Translations under genes and position numbers: made by a program
DNA from: Patella vulgata
Lineage: Eukaryota > Mollusca > Gastropoda > Patellidae
NCBI RefSeq assembly: GCF_932274485.2
Contig: NC_065887.2
Coordinates: forward strand, 42,241,201 to 42,305,200
Direction of reading: 5' to 3'
Length of the DNA: 64,000 nt
The notes under the pieces: model-generated
Databases searched by the model: none
What the model saw: the letters and a program-made list of their open reading frames with translations, nothing else
Told to the model about the DNA's origin: nothing
Shown here: piece by piece, positions 1 to 12,799 of the stretch
Position numbering within the stretch: position 1 is the stretch's first letter
How the letters are laid out: every line of letters begins with the position of its first letter

Positions 1-734
1 ATTTCCTGGCATCTTACCATTGGTTTTTCTACAAAACTATTTCTAAATACTTTGCTTTTAGCATCATCCTTCAATGCATCTATTTCTCTACATCAAACTA
101 AACTATACTGTTGGTATAGGTTCATTAGGGATAATTGGGGGAGTGGAGGGCACTACCATAGTAACAATATGATATATCACTACTCTGCATTGTAACAATT
201 CATAGTAATATATCACTAGGGTATCAAGATATATATCACTATTGAATTATATAATAGTATTAAACTGTTGTATTAATATATCACTATGGCAACAATATAT
301 CACTATAGCAACAATATGTTACTAGGTGATAACAAACTTTTATATGTACATAGCAACATTGTTTCCAGTTAAAAGTACCAAGTGATGTGGGGACCTACAA
401 AGAAATTCTGAATCAAAAACAGATTGTATTCAAATATGACAAGTGTAAAATATAGGTCACTCTGTGGTAAAATACTACACACCCTTCGTAACAACAGCAA
501 CCAGTAAATACAATGATATATTATAGAAATATACAGTTTATAGTATGGCTGTCAAAACAATTCTTTATATGGCAATACCGATCTGCCAAAATACATTTAA
601 ACTAGAAATTATTAACACACTTAAATTTGAATTAAAAATATTTTTTTTGCCGAGTTTTTCGAAGCCATTACTGTAAATGTATATAACTATCTACATCATA
701 AGTATAATTTGTGCAGTGCTTTGTTTATTACATG

Positions 735-1114
735 ATTATATTATAACTATATGATGTCATGTATCATGGTTTATTGAAGGGTAAATTATAACTATATGAT
801 GTCATGTGTTTATTACAGGGTATATTATAACTATATGATGTCATGTGTTTATTACAAGGTATATTATAACTATATGATGTTATGTGTTTATAATAGGGTA
901 TATTATAACTATATGATGTCATGTGTTTATTACAAGGTATATTATAACTATATGATGTCATGTGTTTATAATAGGGTATATTATAACTATATGATGTCAT
1001 GTGTTTATAATAGGGTATATTATAACTATATGATGTCATGTGTTTATAATAGGGTAAATTATAACTATATGATGTCATGTGTTTATTACAGGGTATATTA
1101 TAACTATATGATGT
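735..1114. repeat. 39 bp minisatellite
   Basis: About 10 units containing TATTATAACTATATGATGTC. Because 39 is divisible by three both strands are open for over 100 codons; these are not genes. Confidence 0.95.
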
Positions 1115-3205
1115 AACATACCATGGTGTTTATGTAAATGGCTACATGTATTATATTAAACAATGTATATGTAATAATAGGTGTACTATTTTGTTTTGAA
1201 GAAAAGAAAATGTTTTCTCAACTCAACTAGAATTTAACAGCCCTATTTAATTCCTACCAGTAGTAAAAGGTTTTAAGTGCATCATTTTGAAACTTTCACA
1301 GTACGTAATAACTTGAGTGCACATTAAGTAGACTATTTGCCCGGTCCCCTCCCCTCAAAAAATCTCGTATTTAAATTAGCAGCAAAAACCACACCTGATT
1401 TTCTTAAATTTTAAATATCTAAATGGTAGTCAGATTCTTGATTCTGAATTAAACATTGCTCTTAGATTCTAGATGGTAAGTTGAGATATAATTTTTTATA
1501 TTTATTAATAATAACCTATCTCTACTATAATATATGTACTGTATTAATTGTATGGAAAACTTTATTATTATAAGTATCGGATATGTAAATGATTATTAAT
1601 GGACGGATTATTTTTAGTTTTCTATTAATGTATGTCAACACAACGGTGAATCTTACTTTCTGATTTTTAATTCACAGATTCTGACCATCAAATTGTATTA
1701 TAAATAATTTCATTCCAAGATATTTGTAACAGCCTGTCTGGGTTATCACATGTGGCTAAACTGTTTTTGGTGAGAAAAAATGAAGCACAAGATTCAGAAC
1801 ATACTGCACAATAAGACATGGTATGTTTTATTCTTCCTAGAACACTTGATACCACCTCTCATTTATTAGCAAGTTCACACAGCTAATATTATTTCATTAT
1901 ACATTAATTTACTTTATGAAAGAAAGATCCACATGCCTGGATGACGACAATGTTTCCATACGATATAAATACGGCCATATAAAAATGGCTACAATACTTG
2001 AATGGACAGATGGTCGATCAGAATGGCTGTGAAAATATTACAACATTAGATCAAATAGTCTTGATTGTCAGGTCAGCCTTAAAACACTAAATTACTCTAT
2101 GTTCATGATGCAATTAAGTCTCGTCTAATGGCTTATGTCAATTATGTTCTGTTATTTATGGTTCATTTCTCAAGATTGTTAAATCAAAAATAGTACCAAA
2201 TCAAAGTTATTGTTTTTTTAATTATCTTTCGCTGATCACATAATGCTACTTTCATGCTGTAACAGTAAATCGTGTTGTCAAAAACAGTTTTATAATTATT
2301 AGCACAGCAGTTAATTGACAAGAATTTTAGTATCCAAATTATCTCATGATGTCTGTCAAATATTAATTTGATTAGAAAACTAACTCTTTCAAACAATTTG
2401 GCATTGGTGTTATTATCAGTCAAAACTTTTCATACATATGAATTTTAAATTGAATCAACAATGAGTTTATGAAATCTGAATGATTAGATAAAACAATATT
2501 ATTGAACTGAACCAAGGTTTCCGTATTTCAATACACACCTTAAACAATTTTATAAAAGTTTTATTAATGTGATCCAGTTTTTGAAATGTGCCTTATTTCA
2601 GAAAACCTAATATTTCTATAATGGCTGAATGCTAAAATCTGTGTTATTTATCACTTTGCCAATGAATAGTTTTCTATTAAAGATGCATTATGTAATAGCT
2701 AAATCTGACTGTTACAAGTCTGGCTTCTGTCTTCAAATGTTATGTAAATTATTTTTTAGACATTTGTTCACAACCCATTATTTCTATAGGAAATTGGACG
2801 GCTGAGATATTAAATGGATAATAACATTCTGGATCGTTGCGACTTTGTTTATCATCGTTGCAATGATACTTGACAATTGAGTCTATCTACACAAGTCAAA
2901 ACTTAGCTCAGAATAAAGTAATCCGATTGATATTTACAATTTATTTATTTTTCATTATCTATTCTTGAACTATTATAGCAAGAACGACAAGCTCTTTAAA
3001 CCTTACATAATGCATCCTTAAACTATGTTTTATTTTTTGTAAAATCAGACATGGTAACATGTATATAAATAACCTGATATGATTATGGGATATATTTATA
3101 GTAAGTGACTGTTGATCTTCTGTTCTCTGGTAAAACACCAGACAGATCTGTCTGAATGATGAATGTAAAGTTGGTAAATGAAATATTTGTTGGTTAGAAA
3201 ATTCC

Positions 3206-3360
3206 GCTGAGTAGTGTGATCTCAAAAATACAGCACTTTCACTGGGTAATGTGATGTCAAAAATACAGCACTTTCACTGGGTAATGTGATGTAAAAAATA
3301 CAGCACTTTCACTGGGTAGTGTGATGTCACAAATACAGCACTTTCGCTGAGTAATGTGAG
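3206..3360. repeat. 35 bp minisatellite, about 4.4 units
   Basis: Units at 3206, 3241, 3276 and 3311 containing AAAAATACAGCACTTTCACT; lies about 170 bp downstream of the integrin exon 4 donor. Confidence 0.95.
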
Positions 3361-3532
3361 AAACCTAATCTTTTCCCCAATGAAGTCTTGGTTGAATAAA
3401 CCAATTACAGATTAGGATACACAATAAGAAACAGACTTTAATGATTTTGGTTTGCTTCAAGATATCAACGAGACAGTTTGACAGATTGATCTGTCCGTCT
3501 GCTCAAGTTGTATTTTGTTCGATTCATCTTAC

Positions 3533-3653
3533 CTGTTCGACATGGTGAAAATTCCTCATACGTTGTCGTGGACGCCTTTGCCACAAAACATGTACCTACT
3601 GGTTCTCTTTTATCAAATGTTGTAGAAAAATATGTATATCGTGGAGCACACGC
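3533..3653 (-). CDS. Integrin alpha subunit, exon 4 (propeller)
   Basis: The exon is 121 bp: 40 codons plus one base. The acceptor is preceded by a good pyrimidine tract (TCTTTTCTTTTCAG, 3654-3667) and the donor is ACAG/GTAAGA at 3532. It reads ACAPRYTYFSTTFDKREPVG then TCFVAKASTTTYEEFSPCRT. CAPRY, REPVGTC and SPCRT are strongly conserved in the RGD-binding/PS2 group of integrin alpha chains, whereas laminin-binding types differ at the GTC segment. This is the main reason for placing the gene in that clade. The next exon (phase 1) should encode a W-G-Y-[HK]-x-Q-G-[YF]-C-Q-type segment. I did not find it in 1-3532, so the gene continues off the left edge. Confidence 0.9.
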
Positions 3654-4336
3654 CTGAAAAGAAAAGATAGAGAATTATTATCCAGAAATGAATCAATGCA
3701 ATAGAATGTTTCCGGCCCCCACTCCAGCACTACAAATTAACAACCTGATTTTGGTTGGTCATCACAATCTATGGGGTTCTAGTCAATCAAAAATTGTTCC
3801 ATATTTCAAGTTTGTGATGCCACACCTCACTGCCCCCACTTAGGTGCCACCAATCAACAGCTTGGTTAGGTTGGGTCATCACAGTCTTTAGAGTCCATTA
3901 AAATTATTCATGTGACCCCTCGCACCCCCACTCTGATGCCACAACTACACAATGATGACGTCTTAAATTAAAGTTAATCTTTATGAATACCGTTGAAATG
4001 TCCACGGATATTAAAATTTAATAATTCATCGTTAATTTTTAGAGAAAAATTCATTTTCTAATATCTAAAAGAGAGAGGCAATGTAAAATGAAGGGAGGAT
4101 AATTATATAAAATAATAAATTTAGTATTTATTGATGTTGCCATGACTATATCATTATCACTTAATTTATAAGATATAAACAAACAAAGACATTAACCATG
4201 GTGGAGAATTAATAAACGTCTTTTATATAAAATAATGTGAGAGTTGGTGATTATTGCAACTATCAATCTTACTGTATTTAAAGCTGAATTCTTCATTAAA
4301 TATAATATATTTCTATTTGATCTTTGAAATTAAGAG

Positions 4337-4425
4337 TGGGACAGGGGTAGGTGAATGGTCTAACGCACTCACTTTAGATTATAAGGTCTTGTCAAGTGGC
4401 TGGGTTTTGATCCTTATATGACCTT
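4337..4425 (+). mobile_element. SINE-B tRNA-like head, old copy
   Basis: GGTGAATGGTCTAACGCACT resembles the A-box part of SINE-B and GGTTTTGATCC the B box. It is directly followed by an inverted SINE-A piece, giving a chimeric repeat. Confidence 0.55.
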
Positions 4426-4429
4426 CCCC

Positions 4430-4628
4430 TACAAGCCATACAGTGTGCTATGAGGGAAACGTTGCCCAGACAGCAGCACTATGGCCTACTTTTATTTGTA
4501 ATTACAACTGTCAAGGGCTCCTTTACGTGCATGCTTATGTGTACACAGGACAAGGGGGAACCACGTTGGAAAATCCTGATGAGCTTTCTCTGCCAGCACT
4601 GGAATCGAACACTGTGACTGTTAGAGTA
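4430..4628 (-). mobile_element. SINE-A partial copy
   Basis: Contains CCATACAGTGTGCTATGAGG, CAAGGGCTCCTTTACGTGCA and GGAACCACGTTGGAAAATCC, the SINE-A body in reverse, ending near the tRNA-like B box. Confidence 0.75.
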
Positions 4629-5153
4629 ATTCAGTTTCAATGTTTACTATGACGTTATGATATTGCTATAAAAGTATTTATATAACAAGAAAGATATTAT
4701 TAAGATACAGAGAAGATTGGATGTTGTAGAGAAAGATAAGTTGCCAGGCAATGAAACATATGCCCACAGCAGGGGTGTCGCATATTTCCAAAGATCAGAT
4801 ATCAGGAAGCACACATTTTATATATATATCCTACATTACTCTGGCCGAAATGGCAGCAAAACACATTTGTGGCTATCTAATTTGTAAAATGTGCGCATTT
4901 CATGTCTCTCCCTCATTCAGCACATCAGATTAAAATACATAGACACAATCTTTACTGAACATAAATGTCACATGATGGAAGAATTACAATCATAATTCCA
5001 AGCCATTAGGAACAGCTCATTCAAGTTCTTATTTATATGACAATATTTTACAAGCACATGTAAAATTGTATTTTGTAATCCATACGATGTTGACAGTGTA
5101 ATCAAAGAAACATGTAATACTCTCTAGTTACTCATCTTTTCTTTTAATTATTA

Positions 5154-5579
5154 GGGGTCACGTTGGCTAAGTGGATAAGACGCTGGCTCGCTAGCCTGGA
5201 GGTCGGGTGTTCGATCCCTGCATTGGCCGAGAAAGTTCATCCAGATTTTCCAGCGTGGTTCCCCCCTGTCAGTGATGCAGGACGGAGGGCCTGACAAGGA
5301 CAGCTGTCTAGTCGTTCGGGGGGTTAAGTTGGGGGGGGGGTTAAGTTGGGGGGGGGGGGGTAAGTTGGGGGGGGGGGGGAAGAAAAACTGAGGTTCCGTG
5401 TATACATTGGCATGCATGTAAAAGATCCCTTGGTTTATGGAATTCGATATAAGAGTAGGCCATAGTGACACTGCCCGATCAGAATTTCCCTCATAGCACA
5501 CTGTATGGCGTATGCCCGTCTTCATTAGCCCAGTCGGAGCAGAACAGTAGGACATTAAACCCCATTTCATGTCACTTCA
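5154..5579 (+). mobile_element. SINE-A, full length, with internal G-run triplication
   Basis: tRNA-derived SINE: A box GGCTAAGTGGATAAGACG, B box GGTGTTCGATCCC, body, and tail GACATTAAACCCCATTTCAT. It is flanked by an imperfect 12 bp duplication (TTTTAATTATTA at 5142-5153, TTTTAATGATTA at 5580-5591). Unlike other copies it holds repeated TTAAGTTGGGGG units at 5318-5379, giving four long G-runs. Confidence 0.9.
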
Positions 5580-5591
5580 TTTTAATGATTA

Positions 5592-5818
5592 AGGGGTGTT
5601 GAGTGGCCGAATGGTTTAAGCCTTCACTTTAGATCACAAGGTCTGTCATTGAGTCAAGTGGCGTGATTTCGATTCCCTGCTTGGAGTAGTATTGCCTGTC
5701 AAACATCATGGGTTTTCTCCGGGTCCTCTGGTTTCCTCGCACTGCTAAAGACCCCATGTGTTAGTCCCAAAATGACCATGCTTGTTTCAAGTGGACGTTA
5801 CACATCATTTCTCTAGAC
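5592..5818 (+). mobile_element. SINE-B copy
   Basis: Starts immediately after the SINE-A duplication. A box TGGCCGAATGGTTTAAGC, B box GATTTCGATTCCC, then GGGTTTTCTCCGGGTCCTCT and the tail motif GTGGACGTTACACATCATTT. The long A-to-B spacing suggests a class II (Leu/Ser-like) tRNA ancestor. Confidence 0.85.
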
Positions 5819-6414
5819 TTAAAATCTGTACACAACAAAATCAACAATTTATATAAATATTACAGTAAATATTATGTAAATAGCACAATTTGACTGTTTA
5901 ACAAAAAGGTCAAAGTTGACCTGCAAACAAATAAAACATATACACTTATTCAGATAATCACAATATTGTCACAGTATGTGCTACTGCTGTCCTCAACTCT
6001 CTAAATGTCAAACTTATTTGTGATTACGTTAACACATGGTCCCATAAACTGTTTACATACAAACAACCAATGTTAAATATCTTTCTTGCTGCTTGGTATT
6101 TGTGTCACAGAAGTTATCTTAATTCAATTCGGAAGGCACTTATCACTTTCTTTTATATGTAGTATTTAAAAAATGGCGATCAGAAGCTTTCTATATTCTC
6201 TGTCTACTTGAACACAAATGTGATTTTATTATCCCTTTTTTTTTTAAATGTCTTCAAACTTAGAAACAAAGGTTAGATTGAATGGAGCTACTGTTTGATA
6301 ACATTAATGCATTTAAGTGCAAAAAAATATAAAACATTATAGACTGTGTTGTGTAATCTGTCAGGCAGATGTTTGTAGCCTCAGAGCAGGTGGGGAAATT
6401 TACTAACATATATA

Positions 6415-6575
6415 TGGTAAATTTTATCTCAATAAATCGCTTGCCCATAGGGGTCTGTTTTAGTGGGAGGGAACTGAAGGACTTGGAGAAATCCAATGAG
6501 GAGACGACCCTGTCTACTCCTCGTCATGTGTGAGGATCGAAACCATGGAACTTGACTTAATGACGGCCTCCCAAT
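6415..6575 (-). mobile_element. SINE-B partial copy
   Basis: Contains TCAATAAATCGCTTGCCCAT and AGGGGTCTGTTTTAGTGGGA followed by a degenerate tRNA-like part; diverged. Confidence 0.65.
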
Positions 6576-7829
6576 ACCCCTGGAGGAAACCACACAACCA
6601 CCCAACACACTTGGAGGAAAGGAAAGAAATGGCGTTTACTGTCTTGTATAATGGTATAGTTAGGTCATCATGTGACTAACATTTGATACGTTATTATTTT
6701 CTGTGGCTATATGTATGCGATTTTAGAGAAATAGAATTTAGCCTAGGGAGTGGTGTTTTCGTCAATTAGCCTTCAAATAAAATTGCTACAGGATCTTTTA
6801 CATGGGACTTCAGGTGAGGAGGGGGGATGCGGGGCAGGAGACGGAGGGACACATCCTCATCGAATCTTTCATGAATATTTATATATTTAGCATTCAATGA
6901 TTAAAGTTTAATATGTATTTTTCGTATTTTATGTAAATGTTTTAAACTCAAAAATCAACAATTCTACTGCTGATTGTTTATTTTATCAACCACTCTGACA
7001 CAATGATTAAAAGCTTCCATGGCCTTCAACACATGGTACCTACATGACATAGGATATCTAATTACTATGTTTCAAAATAGAAATAACATAAGATATTGGA
7101 GATATTATGTTCCAACCATTTCTTTTATCAAATGAATCATCAACATGCTGTGTTAGAAGATCTTATAGTGATCACTTAATATGGCATCTGTTAAATTTGG
7201 CTCCAATAAAATGTTTGGTTCTTTCAAGTTGCTTGTTGTTGTTAAGTTTAATGGAGATCAAAGGCGTGGATTTGTCATAACTTTTTTTTTGGGGGGGGGG
7301 GGGGGAACGGACGAACCCTGGAACCTTTCATTACCAAACCAAAATAATAATTACGAACAGTTTACCAGTGTTATTTCGATGAAAGCTGTAACTAGGGGTA
7401 ATATGATGACGATATGGTAAAATTGACTACCTACAATTAGGAAGATATCGTGAAGATGAATTACAGTGGTGAAACCCACGGCAGTGGTTAGATAGCCTTC
7501 AGAAAAGGCCATTCATGTGGATATAAACCTGAAAATCTGTCCTTGCGTTCAAAATCATGGGGGGACAGAGACCTATTCGCCCCTCCCTTCCGATTCAAGA
7601 AGGGGAATCCGCCCCCTATTTGTTTTATCCAGCGAATCATCAACTTGCTGTGATTACTTGATATGGCATCCAATAAATTTGGCACTGATAAAAAGTTGGG
7701 TTCCTCTGTTAACTTGTTGAATCCATTCCAAGGTTTTTCTTTTTGAAGTTTTGTTGAAGTTTTGTAAAAGTTTGGAGGAGAGGAATGAAGATTCCTAGGT
7801 TTTAGTTCATAAAGTTTTGTAAAGACGAA

Positions 7830-7858
7830 GGGGGGGGGTGGGGGTGGGGGTGGGGGTG
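7830..7858 (+). repeat. G-quadruplex-like G-run
   Basis: Four runs of five or more G separated by single T; fits the G4 pattern on the plus strand. Confidence 0.8.
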
Positions 7859-7974
7859 GAAGAGAATCCAATATGTAAATAGAGGGACACTAGAGGATCC
7901 AATGTCTGATGAGTGGGAGGATCCAACCATAATCTGACCCTCCCAGAAAAGTGAATCACTTTTTACAAGAATAA

Positions 7975-8260
7975 AGAGAGAGAGAGATGTGGTTTAACGT
8001 CCACTCAACACAAACTAGGTCATTTCGGGACTATCACATGGTTTAATTTTATTTCAATAATTGGCTTGTGCGTAGGGGTCTTTAGCAGTGGGAGGAAACC
8101 GGAGGACCCGGAGAAAACCCACAAGGTTGGACAGGCGACCCTACTCCTTGTCACGTACAACCGGTGAATCGAAACCCCACCAGTTGACTCAATGACAGAC
8201 CGTATGATACAGCGTAGTGCGCATGTGCTAACCATTCGGCCATCCACCAGCCCCCCCCTA
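7975..8260 (-). mobile_element. SINE-B, near full length
   Basis: From the (GA)n tail and GGTTTAACGTCCACTCAACA through GGGAGGAAACCGGAGGACCC to the tRNA-like head ending GGCCATCCACCAG. Confidence 0.85.
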
Positions 8261-8743
8261 CAAGAATAAACATAAATTGTTTATGACAGAAGTTTACAGT
8301 ATTATTTGTTTATTTTAAATGTAAATAAATAAGTTTATACTTGCAGATCTATCCCTTACCAAATCTGTTTACAGGAATACATTTTCAACAGAAACATATC
8401 AGTATTAATGTCTACAGTTTCTATGGTAACCAGGCATAAAGCCAGGAACCAGTATATATACATGCATCATTCATGTTAGTCAAGATAAAAATAAAGATGA
8501 CTGATTCTTCCTGTGAGTAAAACAAAAGAAATAAGGATTGGGAAGGCATCTATGATCCAGAACCTATCCCAGCAATTTTCTGATACAAGTCAGTCAGATA
8601 ATGACTATCTGGTCCTAATGTTTAACTGTCTGTCGTCAGGTATATTTCAGTATGAATACTTCAGTGAAACAAACATTTAACTATATTTGACACCAATTCC
8701 ACAACTTTTCGTTTACAAGAATTTCAAATTTGTGACCTTATCT

Positions 8744-8803
8744 AAAATGAAATGAAATGGGTACGTCCGGCTGTTCTGCTCCGACTGGGCAAATGAAGAC
8801 GGC
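8744..8803 (-). mobile_element. SINE-A 3' fragment
   Basis: Tail AAATGAAATGAAATGG followed by TTCTGCTCCGACTGGG. Confidence 0.7.
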
Positions 8804-9229
8804 TTATTTGAAAGTATTTCTCTATATTTTAAATAATAACAGCTACAATAGTATGGGTTATCTTGACAGCAGTAGAGATCTTTCTGAAACTAAACCTGGT
8901 GGAATTTTGGGGTAGGACTAGAGATAAGGATTTTTGGATTGAAATTGTCAGCCTTTTCCATCAATTTGTAATACAGGTCTACAGTGAGTATAAATGTTAA
9001 TACAGAGAAAGACTGACAAAGTCTGGTTTCCAGTCAATTTCACCAGAAGGACTTTCAATCAAGTATTGTCAGTTCTGTTTCTTCATGTCACACTAAATAT
9101 TAAAGTAGCAGTACCCGTTATTATTGGTTCTACGAGAATAAATGTTCATCTACACGTAACTCTGCAAATCTAAGACCAAATAATCATGAAATGGCCTATT
9201 CAGACCTAGTCTTGATATACCCGATACAT

Positions 9230-9474
9230 GTAGATTATCAGTCCATGGTAATCATGTGATATGTGTAGATTATCAGTCCATGGTAATCATGTGATATGTG
9301 TAGATTATCAGTCCATGGTAATCATGTGACTAATGTAGATTATCAGTCCATGGTAATCATGTGATACATGTAGATTATCAGTCCATGGTAATCATGTGAT
9401 ATGTGTAGATTATCAGTCCATGGTATTCATGTGATATGTGTAGATTATCAGTCCATGGTAATCATGTGACTAAT
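9230..9474. repeat. 35 bp minisatellite, seven units
   Basis: Unit GTAGATTATCAGTCCATGGT plus AATCATGTGATATGT, with few substitutions. Confidence 0.95.
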
Positions 9475-10014
9475 GTTTTTATGAACTTCCAAATTGTACC
9501 CTTAATAACTCAAGACATGTGTTTATTCTATTTAACATAACTTCTCCTTGAAAGATATTATTAATATCAATATTTATATTCTCTAATAGAAACAAGTTGG
9601 ATGTATTTACCAACGATACCATACTAAAATAATATACCAGTTACTTACAAATATCTGGTGATTAGTTAGATCGTAAAAACGTAAAGTATCTGTGATACCC
9701 CAATCGTAAAAAGGTAAAGTATCTGTGATAGCCCAATCAAATAACAAACTCAACTGTTTCACGATCTTCCAGTGTTCATCAAAACTGCTCCTTCTATTGA
9801 GCGTTTCAAATCCAGACGTTATATCTAATTTAAAATTGTGTGTAAAAAGCGCATACAGCATACTTTAAGTGTGGAATTGACGCTAAACAAATGTTCATAT
9901 TGACGGTAATCCAACTGCAAAAATACAGGACATATTTCTATGGAATACAATTACTGTTAATTACTGAACGATGATTCAAATAAGATTCTCTTAACTTGAT
10001 AGAAACTATAGAGT

Positions 10015-10113
10015 GACGTACAACTGGGAAATCGAAACCCTGCCAATTGACTTCATGACAGACCCTATGATACAGTGCGCACATGCTAACCATTCGGCCA
10101 TCCAACGCCCCAC
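10015..10113 (-). mobile_element. SINE-B head fragment
   Basis: ACAACTGGGAAATCGAAACC through GCTAACCATTCGGCCATCCA, the reversed tRNA-like region only. Confidence 0.75.
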
Positions 10114-10895
10114 AGAAACTATAGAATCCTAGTTGAAAACTCGCTCAGTAATAAACACCATTGTATGTCATAGAATTATATTTCTGTGTACAAACAGAAT
10201 CTTCAATTGTTTCCATCACATTTAGAATTAAACTGGAAAAACACAGGTAACAATCCTAGTTAAAAATATTGTTATAGATAGAATCATATATTTTTGAATA
10301 CTATCAAAATCTGGTAACTAAAATTAACAAAGTTCTTTTGTTATAGAAGTTCATAACCAACTGCAATTAAAATCGGGTGATCTGATCGAGCGCAAAAAAG
10401 GGCCCTCATTTTAGTCATGTTCACCAGTCTTGGGGCCCTCACTTCAGTCTTTGAAAAAAATATCTTTCTGATCCCTAAAAACCGAGAGTGAAAAGTGAAA
10501 ACCCAAGGTAGAGTATAAACCAGGAAAATTGAAGATATTAATGGGTGATTTGATGGTGGTAAACAGTCCATGTAAAACTGTAGTTAGACTAGACCTTATG
10601 ATGAGTTCAACATGAGAAGACAGATGAGTTCAACATGAGAAGACAGATATTTAAATTGGTCATGGCTGGTTTGAGAAGTGTGCTTCCTATTTATTTTATA
10701 CTTTAGTTTATTTAAAGTACTGATAACATGTGGTGTTTTTGGTTGTCCATATCATATTACTACTGGTATTAATGTATTGATATATGGACTGACAATTCAT
10801 ACAAAAATAAACATAACTTCAAGTTTAAAGCTTGAATATAGGGTCTGTCCAGGTGGTTAGCAGTATGATCTAGGGTCTAATATTGGGTCTATCCA

Positions 10896-11140
10896 AATGG
10901 GTTAGGCAGGCAGTTGTGGTGTATAATATAGATCCAGTGGGTGTATAATATAGACTTGGTGGGTTAGGCAGGTGGAGGTGGTGTATAATATGGACCCAGT
11001 GGGTTAGGCAGGTGGTTGTGGTGTATAATATAGACTCGGTGGGTTAGGAAGGTGGAGGTGGTGTATAATATGGACCCGGTGAGTTAGGCAGGTGGTTGTG
11101 GTGTGTAATATGGACCTGGTGGGTTAGGCAGAAGGTTGTG
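10896..11140. repeat. About 40 bp minisatellite
   Basis: Five to six units containing GGGTTAGGCAGGTGG and GTGGTGTATAATATGGACC. Confidence 0.85.
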
Positions 11141-11794
11141 TGTTCCAGATAGAATAGTGTAGATCACATAAGCTCCAACGTTAATACAGATACTGAAAAT
11201 TTGATTCCACAGTTGTATATGAGAAGGAGTAGAATGAACACAAGCGAACCTCTATCATGGTATTTTTTTATGTTTAGTCTACCATCACCAATCTCAGGAA
11301 CTTATTTTTTGGCTATTTTAATCCCCCATAATGGTTCTCACAGCTGACCACTGACAGTCTGGTCATTTTAACCACTTTCTTCCTTAATATATGACTTGTA
11401 GGGTAAGCTGGCTCCAGTAAGGGTTAGAGGTCAAGATGTGATCTCTCAGACTAGGGTTAAAGGTCGCTGTGTAAGGGTAAAAGGAATGTTTAATCAAATG
11501 GGTTTAGTTTGTTGACGATATGAAAATGAGAAAAGGTGATCATATAAATAACCCCTGCCAGCACCTGGTCTGGTAGCCATTTTAATAGTTAAAGTGGTAC
11601 CACCATTTATAACTTGTAGGCCGGTTTTTATATCAACCCATTCAGATTAGATGGTCAAGATAAACCAGCTTTTTAGATAAGCCTTCTCAAAGACAGGTTT
11701 TTAAAAACTAGTTTATTTGCCCCACCTTAAATTTGCATTCATACAACAAAGTTAAACTGTTTTTAAAACCTGAGTTTAACTTGAGCATCTGAAC

Positions 11795-12575
11795 ATAGTA
11801 TTACATACATACAAACAGATAATTTGTAGACATACATAAACCAAGAGCTAAATCTACCTATTGCAGGTCTGAAATGTTATATTAACTATCAATTAGACAT
11901 TTATTAACAAAACAAGACCATAATCAACTCTCGATGGCATCGGATACTCAAGATTTTAACTAGATTAGAACGGTTCGCCATTTAAAAATTTAAATTAAAA
12001 ATGGGAAAGTGAGGTTAAGTCTTGAATATACCAGTGCGCTGGTTACAACAATGCACACATCTTGTCAAAACTACTAACAGTGATAAGTAATTTGAATAAT
12101 ATTTTGAATATTTTCATTTTACATTATCTATTTCTGAGCTATTATAGAAAGAATGCTCAGCTCTTTATCTAAATCTTACATAAAGATACATTATGGGAGA
12201 ATCAGTAACGAGTTGGCAGTTCTCACTATAATAGTGAAAAACTAGATAATGTAAAGGCAATTTGGTGAAAATTTCATTCAAATTGATCCACTATGAACCG
12301 AGAACTAAGCGACTTGAAACTCCCATAAACCTCGGCCATCATTACTAAAGTCAGTACAGTAAACAGTATAGTCTCGATTATCCATTTAATCGTTTAATCG
12401 AGAAGGAAAGTTATGCAGTAAATCGGCTTACAATCCACTAAAGATCGCAGGCTAGCGCTGCCATCTAGAGTTGATTATGGCCTGGATAGGTTAATTAATG
12501 TCTAATTATTACTTTAGATCAGATTTAGCTCTTGCATAATGTATGTTTAATGATTCAGTAGATATTGGATATTAA
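11795..12575. mobile_element. Foldback/MITE element with about 130 bp inverted ends
   Basis: The left end (AAGAGCTAAATCTACCTATT, later ATAATCAACTCTCGATGGCA) is the inverse of the right end (CTGCCATCTAGAGTTGATTA, later CAGATTTAGCTCTTGCATAA). About 450 bp of unrelated sequence lies between. Related single ends occur at 54890-54970 and 63668-63830. Confidence 0.65.
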
Positions 12576-12611
12576 ATAAACCAAGAGGAGAGAGAAATAA
12601 TATCAAATCAA

Positions 12612-12780
12612 ATGTGGTTTACATCCTACTGGACTAACAAAGAAGGGTATACATTGTACGCCATACAGTGTGCTACAAGGAAAATTTTGCTCGGAAATTG
12701 GTCCCCACGACTTACTCATATTTTGAATTCCAACTGTCAAGGTTTTTTTTTAATGTGCACGCCAATGTGTACATGGCTGA
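12612..12780 (-). mobile_element. SINE-A partial copy, diverged
   Basis: Contains CGCCATACAGTGTGCTACAA and AATTCCAACTGTCAAGG. It is joined to the 35 bp minisatellite that follows. Confidence 0.75.
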
Positions 12781-12799
12781 AGCTCATTTTTTTTTGTCC

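Larger units (their letters stand above)
1..3532 (-). other. Integrin intron 4 (partial), minisatellites and AT-rich sequence
   Basis: This is intron sequence downstream of exon 4, cut by the window edge. It holds short (ATATCACTA)-like repeats near 170-330, a 39 bp minisatellite (735-1114) and a 35 bp minisatellite (3206-3360). A stretch at 2676-3025 resembles, in inverted fashion, the ends of the GCTAAATCTG foldback family seen near 12 kb. The rest, especially 1115-2670, is AT-rich with nothing I can name. No further integrin exon was recognised. Confidence 0.6.

Noticed and set aside
796-1116. Overlapping open frames of over 100 codons on both strands
   Set aside because: They are produced by a 39 bp repeat whose length is divisible by three; the peptide is the same 13 residues repeated.
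5151-5570. Open frame of 139 codons with poly-proline
   Set aside because: It is the antisense of a SINE-A with G-runs; proline comes from the C-rich strand.
7488-7871. Open frame with a poly-proline start
   Set aside because: Driven by a G-rich simple repeat and intronic repeats; no splice context or family.
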